Assembly (NCBI GenBank): GCA_009784635.1
Contig: WRBG01000017.1
Location: 1 to 18,956, forward strand
Direction of reading: 5' to 3'
Length of the DNA: 18,956 nucleotides
Origin: Bacteroidales bacterium
GTDB taxonomy: Bacteria > Bacteroidota > Bacteroidia > Bacteroidales > UBA932
The stretch's first letter is position 1. Each line of letters starts with the position of its first letter. This document shows, piece after piece, positions 14,151 through 18,956 of this stretch. The notes beneath the pieces were generated by a model. That model was not told the DNA's origin, searched no databases, and was given only the letters and a program-made list of their open reading frames with translations. A program made the position numbers and the translations under genes.

Positions 14151-15683
14151 TTATTTTCTCTTATATACGCCAAAGTGGAAGATTGAATTGGTGATGCAAT
14201 CGGCCATCCAAAAGGGAAGCATATTGTGTTTTTCCATGTCGGTGCCGCTGTCGTTTATTTTGAACCAGCGGTGGGTAACAATTTCGGGAGTACCCATACG
14301 AACCTCCTTGCCAAAAAGTTTGAAAATAGTGTCCCACTTCCAGTACCGTTCGCGAGAGCCGTATGCGTGTAAATAATGGCTAAATCCACTATTGAGCAGG
14401 ATTACAGAGAGTTTACGTGTACGGATGTGGTGATGCGAAAAGCAGATTGGAAGAATACTGATGGTGTACTCGTTGTTGGAGACCCGCTCCAGCGAATGGG
14501 TGAGGTTGATGGGGAGCGCTGCGCCCCAAGTGGGAACTAATGGGATACGATAGGCAAAGTAGTGCCACCAATTGTCGCAAATATCGGCGTACAATCCGTT
14601 GTCAGTTAAGGCGCTTCGAGCCTCTATCCACTTGCGGTCTACTATGTTGGCTATTCCGTCTCCGTCGTCGCCATTCATATCTTTGTAAAAATAAACGGCG
14701 CGGTCGTCCCAGTAAAATCGTCCGTCAACGCCCTCTTCCATAAAATTTTCATCTCCATAGATAGGCAGGTACATGCCTTTGTAAGAATCATATAAGCCCC
14801 TGTACATATTGGCTAAAGCGCTTGGGCCGCAACCGCCCGTCCAACGTGTCTTTTGCATGGCCTCGGTATCGTACTGTTCCAGCACAAATTCATCAACGCG
14901 GACGGTAGTTGCTTTGGTTTGTACCCAACCTTTCTTTTCCAAAGCAATCAAATCGTCTTCTATGAGCGCCACCAATTCCCAATACATGTTGGCTGCCTGT
15001 TGTTCTGCTTGTAGGGCTTCTGCAATGGCCGCTCTTTGGGCCGGAAAATCGTCAATGCCCAAGGCGGCAAAATAATCGGCGTCCATAGCGTCTATTTGAG
15101 CCATGTGGTCAAGTTGGTGCTGTACGGGAGGAACCTCCGGCCTTTCCCAATGGTTATCATTCATGAGCAAGACAGGCGTACTGCCGCTGCGGGTGGGCAG
15201 GCCGTAATACAGTTGGGTGGGATAGCGCAGGGCATAAGTTTGAAGTCCCATAGATTTGACTTGGGGCGCATAATCCCGAATGTAGGGCAACATGAACGCC
15301 AGCACTGCGGGCTGATCTTTTCGGGCATAGGTACATACGGTGGCATAGGGCTTGCCGTCCCCGTCGGTAATCACAAACTCGTAATAGCGTGGAGTCGCGT
15401 CAAAATCATAGAGGACTACCGGTCGTTCCGAGAAAGCAGAGGAACCGTATTCCAACTCCAACATGGCCAACATTCTGGCGGTACGGTAATAAACAACATT
15501 GGGGTCGCCCTGCCAGACATCCAATTCGGCTTGAGAGGCAAAGGGAATGTGGTGCATTTGAACCGGAACAGGGACCTCCGGCCGGAGTTGAGAAAGAATC
15601 GGGTCGGCGGTTTTGCTGCAAGCCGACATTATTAATGCGCAGACACATAGAGCGATGGCACAGACAGGCATTTTTTTGTTCAT
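14151..15683 (-). CDS. Lipoprotein with cysteine-peptidase-like domain
   Basis: 510 aa. The lipoprotein signal peptide ends at Cys22 (ALIMSAC). I do not recognise the family with certainty. Residues 281-295 (WTGGCGPSALANMYR) look like the nucleophile segment of papain-fold peptidases of the C39/C10 type, with Cys285. A later histidine in GFSHYLHAYGSRERYWKWD (His436 or His439) could be its catalytic partner, and W450 follows in the expected bulky context. An acidic DMNGDDGDGIANIVD loop (about 335-349) resembles a calcium-binding DxDxDG motif. Residues about 40-270 may be a propeptide or recognition region. It is probably anchored outside the inner membrane and may process peptides, but activity is inferred. 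It precedes hydrolase 1 on the same strand. Confidence 0.7.
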   Translation of the reverse strand: MNKKMPVCAIALCVCALIMSACSKTADPILSQLRPEVPVPVQMHHIPFASQAELDVWQGDPNVVYYRTARMLAMLELEYGSSAFSERPVVLYDFDATPRYYEFVITDGDGKPYATVCTYARKDQPAVLAFMLPYIRDYAPQVKSMGLQTYALRYPTQLYYGLPTRSGSTPVLLMNDNHWERPEVPPVQHQLDHMAQIDAMDADYFAALGIDDFPAQRAAIAEALQAEQQAANMYWELVALIEDDLIALEKKGWVQTKATTVRVDEFVLEQYDTEAMQKTRWTGGCGPSALANMYRGLYDSYKGMYLPIYGDENFMEEGVDGRFYWDDRAVYFYKDMNGDDGDGIANIVDRKWIEARSALTDNGLYADICDNWWHYFAYRIPLVPTWGAALPINLTHSLERVSNNEYTISILPICFSHHHIRTRKLSVILLNSGFSHYLHAYGSRERYWKWDTIFKLFGKEVRMGTPEIVTHRWFKINDSGTDMEKHNMLPFWMADCITNSIFHFGVYKRK

Positions 15684-15738
15684 GGGGGTGAGGCTTTAAA
15701 ATATTTCCGTAAAAATAGGATTTTTTTAGATTTCTATG

Positions 15739-15746
15739 TATGTTTG
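15739..15746 (+). promoter_or_regulatory. Possible promoter for the small-peptide ORFs
   Basis: TATGTTTG matches TAnnTTTG, 69 bp upstream of the first small ORF. No TTG is seen at the -33 distance, only a T-rich run. It lies in the divergent space before the leftward Cys-peptidase-like gene. Confidence 0.35.
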
Positions 15747-15815
15747 CATCGGTAAATATACTGCGGGAATCCGAAAACGGTTTAGAGTAGGAGCAACCAT
15801 AAAAATTTTAACGTT

Positions 15816-15926
15816 ATGATGTGGTGGGACTTTCTCATCTATGCATTTGCAGGAATAGGACTTTTGGGCGTACTGCCTGAGTTGTTTTTTTACCTCATTG
15901 CCTTGATATTTTCTTGGATTTTTTAA
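15816..15926 (+). CDS. Small hydrophobic peptide 1 (36 aa)
   Basis: The frame encodes 36 residues beginning MMWWDFLIYAFAG and ending FSWIF. It is almost wholly hydrophobic, with one or two possible membrane segments broken by Pro21-Glu22. It resembles the next small ORF over about 25 residues (shared pattern [FY]LI-[YW]-x2-A-x-[IL]-G-L-[LI]-G), suggesting tandem paralogs. It is below usual gene-calling size. It could be a membrane-acting peptide, either a regulator of a membrane complex or a small toxin; no function is assigned. Coding status rests on the similarity between the two frames and the upstream promoter-like site. Confidence 0.45.
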   Translation: MMWWDFLIYAFAGIGLLGVLPELFFYLIALIFSWIF

Positions 15927-15946
15927 TCACTTATTTACACTAACTT

Positions 15947-16033
15947 ATGCAATATCTTATTTGGATTTTGGCCGCTCTTGGATTGATTGGCACTGTCTAC
16001 TACATAGTAACCTACATACTGAGCATATTATAG
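15947..16033 (+). CDS. Small hydrophobic peptide 2 (28 aa)
   Basis: The 28-residue frame starts MQYLIWILAALGLIG and is a single predicted membrane helix ending YILSIL. It begins 20 bp after the stop of small peptide 1 and shares its LI-x3-A-x2-GL-x-G pattern, so the two may be a duplicated pair on one transcript. Its stop codon region overlaps the 3' end of the convergent PHP gene by 6 bp. No function is known. Confidence 0.42.
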   Translation: MQYLIWILAALGLIGTVYYIVTYILSIL

Positions 16034-16840
16034 CTCGTTGGGCGTAAATACGGGTTTTCGCCCCTTAAAGTGGACAAGGTAGCTAAACCCGCATTGTTTG
16101 AGTTTGGCGGCGTAACGGGCAAAGTCGCAGCCGAGTCTTTGGGTGTCGTGTGCGTCTGAGCCCAGCGTAACCATGTCGCCCCCCATTTCTCTAAAGCGTT
16201 TAAACACATCGGAATCAAACTGGGGCGCCTGTCCGTCTCGGGCTACAAAAGAGCGGGTGTTTAACTCCAAGGCTTTTCCGTTTTCTATCATCAGTTGAAA
16301 CAGCGTGTCGAACTGGTCTGGAAAAGAACGGTACCTTAGCGTTTTTTGGGGATAAGGACTGTAGCGGGAGATATAGTCGTAATGCCCCAAAACATCGAAG
16401 TCTTTAAACTGCCTGATGCAATCTATATAGTATTCCAAATATTCGCGGTAAGCCTCCTGCAGACTTTTGTTCCTGTAAAAATCGCCGTAATAAGGGTCTG
16501 TACGGTTGACTATATGGACGGACCCGATTACAATATCAAAGCGATGGGATGCGATTAATTGTTTAACTTCTTCTATATAATGAGTTTGCAGGCCCACTTC
16601 TATGCCTTTGTAAAGGTTGAGCCTCCCTTGGTATTTGGGGATGTTTTCCTCGATAAGGGCTTGTTGGGCGTGAATATCAAGGCTATCTCCTACCGTTCCC
16701 TCGGGAACGCCTATATCTATGTGGTCGGTAAAGGAAATGCCGGCCAAACCAGCCACTATGGCCGCATGGGCAGCTTGGGAGATGGAAACAACACTGTCTC
16801 GGGAAAAAGTGCTGTGGGTGTGGGTGTCGGTAAACCTCAT
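16028..16840 (-). CDS. PHP-domain phosphoesterase (histidinol-phosphatase-like)
   Basis: 270 aa, the usual length for HisJ/HisK-type histidinol phosphatases. Metal-binding motifs of the PHP fold are in place: THTHS at residues 6-10, TDH at 38-40, GSVHIV, GHYDYI and GSDAHD near the C-terminus. It probably hydrolyses a phosphate monoester with a multi-metal centre in the cytoplasm. No other histidine-biosynthesis gene is nearby, so histidinol phosphate as substrate is only the family default. Its ATG overlaps the TGA of the upstream hydrolase gene in ATGA (4 bp), which suggests translational coupling and one operon. Confidence 0.88.
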   Translation of the reverse strand: MRFTDTHTHSTFSRDSVVSISQAAHAAIVAGLAGISFTDHIDIGVPEGTVGDSLDIHAQQALIEENIPKYQGRLNLYKGIEVGLQTHYIEEVKQLIASHRFDIVIGSVHIVNRTDPYYGDFYRNKSLQEAYREYLEYYIDCIRQFKDFDVLGHYDYISRYSPYPQKTLRYRSFPDQFDTLFQLMIENGKALELNTRSFVARDGQAPQFDSDVFKRFREMGGDMVTLGSDAHDTQRLGCDFARYAAKLKQCGFSYLVHFKGRKPVFTPNEL

Positions 16841-18015
16841 AAAAAGCGAAGAATAGATCGTATGAAATACAGGTAACCAACGGTATAATGGTCTCCCGGA
16901 TAGCTGACAAGCGAGATATTCGCGCCTGCTTTACGTAATTTCCTCAAGGCCACCTCTGCATTGGCGAAGGGAACAATTACGTCTGATTTTGAGTGATATA
17001 AATAGATGGGCGCCTTGGGACGCCAGCCTTCCGATACCGAATTTAATGGAAGCAACGGATGGAGTTTTTTCAGCATGTCATTTTGCTGATCCATCGGCTT
17101 AAAAAAATCCTCGTGCATATAACTATGAAGATTGTAACCAAGCAAATCTTTCAATATTGCTGCATCGTATTCTCCATGAAGCCAAGTACGGTAGTTGTCG
17201 TTTTCGAGTAGATCTCCTGAAAAAATGTATGAAAAATCAAGTTCGAGTTTATAATAGTGGTCAAAAGCAAGAATGGTATGTGGAATGGCCGGATATTCCG
17301 AAACTCCGGCTTGCGCATATGCGGCAAAGGCTGCCGGCAAGTCATAAGCGCCGCCCCCTGCATGTACTTCCTTTACTTTCACCGAATGGGGATGATGCGC
17401 TTCGTAATACTTTTGGGCAGCTAAAGCGGCTGACCCCCCTAAAGAATAACCTAAAATCGTTGTCTTTTGAGGGAGTTCATACCTAAATTCGTCCCAAAGA
17501 TACTGAGCAGCGGCGCGGCGCATGTCGTAAGCCACCCTGCCCGTGTTTTCAACCATCAGAAACGGCACTATTTTGTCTTTACTTGCTCCGGAGCCAATAA
17601 GGTCGGGAACAATAACGGTATATCCCAACAAGGCCAACATGCCCTCTGCCGCGTACAGTTCTTCACTGGTGCCTCCGTCTCTATTTAAGTGAGCCATAGG
17701 CAGGAAGTCAATCACGCCTTTGCTCTTTTTATTGATGGGGTGATATACTAATCCCGAAGCCGTAACATGTTCTCCATCGGGGCACACTGTAGGATAAGAG
17801 ATGGCGGCAACGCGAAAAATCAGTTTTTTATCTAAGACAAGCGAGAAGATGGTTTCAAAGTTCTCCATCATGGGGTCAAACTTTGTGAGCGAAGAGAAGT
17901 CTGCCGTTTCCCAATGGGTTACAGAATAGTCAATGGACTCCATGTGGAACATGTCCATGGGCGTGCAGCAGGCAAGGATGCCGCCGAGCAGTAGAAAATA
18001 GTAGGTACGTGTCAT
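16837..18015 (-). CDS. Secreted alpha/beta-hydrolase lipoprotein (paralog 2)
   Basis: 392 aa from ATG 18015. An in-frame extension to 18210 runs back into the neighbouring gene and lacks a signal peptide at its start, so it is rejected. Lipoprotein signal with lipobox ILAC, Cys16 followed by Cys17, and again CCTPMD as in paralog 1. Triad: Ser191 in GYSLGGSAAL, Asp345 in HSKSDVIVP and His376 in PGDHYTVG. It is collinear with paralog 1, including SVSEGW(R/K)PKAPIYL and a hydrophobic C-terminal helix. The likely role is an esterase or lipase outside the cytoplasm, substrate unknown. It starts only 5 bp after paralog 3 stops and overlaps the PHP gene by 4 bp, so all three appear to be one operon. 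Confidence 0.87.
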   Translation of the reverse strand: MTRTYYFLLLGGILACCTPMDMFHMESIDYSVTHWETADFSSLTKFDPMMENFETIFSLVLDKKLIFRVAAISYPTVCPDGEHVTASGLVYHPINKKSKGVIDFLPMAHLNRDGGTSEELYAAEGMLALLGYTVIVPDLIGSGASKDKIVPFLMVENTGRVAYDMRRAAAQYLWDEFRYELPQKTTILGYSLGGSAALAAQKYYEAHHPHSVKVKEVHAGGGAYDLPAAFAAYAQAGVSEYPAIPHTILAFDHYYKLELDFSYIFSGDLLENDNYRTWLHGEYDAAILKDLLGYNLHSYMHEDFFKPMDQQNDMLKKLHPLLPLNSVSEGWRPKAPIYLYHSKSDVIVPFANAEVALRKLRKAGANISLVSYPGDHYTVGYLYFIRSILRFL

Positions 18016-18020
18016 TAAAT

Positions 18021-18956
18021 TTATATAAAGCTGAGGATAAGACGTAAAAAATAGAGAATACCCACAGAAACATGATTTCCGGGGTAAATCATAAACGAGA
18101 TATTTGCTCCTGCCTTGCGTAACTTTTTTACTGCGGTCTCTGTACATTCTACGGGCACACAGGCGTCGAGTCTGGCGTGAATCATATTGATGGGCGCTTT
18201 GGGGCGCCAACCTTCCGATATCGAATTTTCCATGAAGGCTTGATGGAGTTTTTCAAATTCCGTGCCCTTTTGTTCCTCCATAGATTTAAAAAAATCAGGA
18301 TGCATGTAGTTCCTAACTTCGCGGCCAAGCTCATAGGTTAATCCCGGCGCGCTCAATCTATGGGGGCCAAACAACCAATCTTCCTTTAAATGGCCATTCT
18401 TACTTATCAAGTTACCTGTAAAGATTTTAGTAAAATCTAAATTAAGGTTATAGTAGTGATTCAAGCCGTAAATCGCGCTTGGGATGGCCACAAATTCAGA
18501 AATTCCGGATTTAGCAAAAGCCTCAAAGGCAACCGGCAGGTCATATACGCCGCTGCCCGTAAATACCTCTTTTACTTTTATAGTATTGGCATGATGCTTT
18601 TCGTAGTATTTTTGGGTAGCCAATGCGGCAGCTCCCCCCAGAGAGTAACCCATAATTCTGGTCTCGACAGGAAAGGTATATCTGTATTTGTCCCAAAGGT
18701 ATTTTGCAGCAGCGCGGCGCATGTCGTAGGCCACCCTGCCCGTATTCTCCACCATCAAAAACGGCATTGGGAGATGATCACTGCTGCCGGACCCGATAAA
18801 ATCAGGCATAACAATCGTATAGCCCTTAAAAGCCAACACGCCTTCTATGGCATACAACATCTCGCTTCCGGCGGCTCCGGCCCCTAAACGCGCTGTGGGC
18901 ATGAGGTCAAAAACGCCTCGGCTCTTTTTGTTGAGGGGGTGGTATAAGACTCCGGA
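18021..18956 (-). CDS. Secreted alpha/beta-hydrolase (paralog 3), N-terminus beyond the window
   Basis: The reading frame is open to the last base, with 311 visible codons before the stop. The internal Met at 18902 is not the start: the 18 codons before it encode SGVLYHPLNKKSRGVFDL, which aligns with the same region of both paralogs, so roughly 85-90 residues including the signal peptide are missing at the right edge. Triad: the Ser in MGYSLGGAAAL, the Asp in HARLDACVP and the His in PGNHVSVG. An insertion between the nucleophile and acid (around GHLKEDWLFGPHRLSAPG) differs from the paralogs, in a region where all three vary; that is where such enzymes often form the substrate lid. Confidence 0.87.
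   Translation of the reverse strand, partial: SGVLYHPLNKKSRGVFDLMPTARLGAGAAGSEMLYAIEGVLAFKGYTIVMPDFIGSGSSDHLPMPFLMVENTGRVAYDMRRAAAKYLWDKYRYTFPVETRIMGYSLGGAAALATQKYYEKHHANTIKVKEVFTGSGVYDLPVAFEAFAKSGISEFVAIPSAIYGLNHYYNLNLDFTKIFTGNLISKNGHLKEDWLFGPHRLSAPGLTYELGREVRNYMHPDFFKSMEEQKGTEFEKLHQAFMENSISEGWRPKAPINMIHARLDACVPVECTETAVKKLRKAGANISFMIYPGNHVSVGILYFLRLILSFI

Noticed and set aside
18016..18210. N-terminal extension of hydrolase 2
   Set aside because: It would overlap the coding end of hydrolase 3, and the lipoprotein signal begins only at Met 18015.
1..18956. CRISPR array, rRNA, tRNA or insertion sequence
   Set aside because: No regularly spaced repeats, no rRNA-like stretch, no convincing cloverleaf and no transposase-like frame were seen.

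Overview
The window looks like chromosomal DNA of a Bacteroidota bacterium, probably a member of Bacteroidales. The gene content fits: a GGGtGRT protein paired with a NifU-like scaffold, an acpP-fabF-rnc cluster beside purN, an S9 peptidase of Bacteroidota type, and many lipoproteins. The promoters also fit. Several genes are preceded by the Bacteroidota -7 element TAnnTTTG, some with TTG/TTTG 19-21 bp upstream, and clear Shine-Dalgarno sites are scarce. No species can be named from this sequence.

Left end (1-2551): this is the most unusual region and looks like the recombinase end of an integron-like cassette array. A tyrosine recombinase gene runs rightward. To its left, in the opposite direction, lies one compact AT-rich gene for a transglutaminase-like lipoprotein. 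That gene is bounded by a 9-bp inverted pair (GTTAGCCGT at 119-127, ACGGCTAAC at 1317-1325). Beyond its stop codon lies a long imperfect palindrome with attC-like architecture that is cut by the window edge. A good Bacteroidota promoter next to the inner core site points into the cassette. This is classical integron geometry, but the recombinase lacks the extra domain that defines IntI integrases.

Core region (2557-11437): a large secreted S9 peptidase; an Fe-S-scaffold-like protein followed by the GGGtGRT protein; purN divergent from acpP-fabF-rnc; a periplasmic rhodanese; and kdsB for LPS Kdo activation. These are packed tightly, with convergent genes overlapping at their 3' ends.

Right region (11438-18956): an AT-rich gap with promoter and hairpin signals leads into an ATPase of the AAA/DUF4143 type. 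Next comes a cluster with three paralogous secreted alpha/beta-hydrolase lipoproteins (the third truncated by the window end), a large cysteine-peptidase-like lipoprotein and a PHP phosphoesterase. Between these, on the opposite strand, are two tiny hydrophobic-peptide ORFs that resemble each other. The leftward genes probably form two transcription units: hydrolase 3 - hydrolase 2 - PHP enzyme, and Cys-peptidase-like protein - hydrolase 1.
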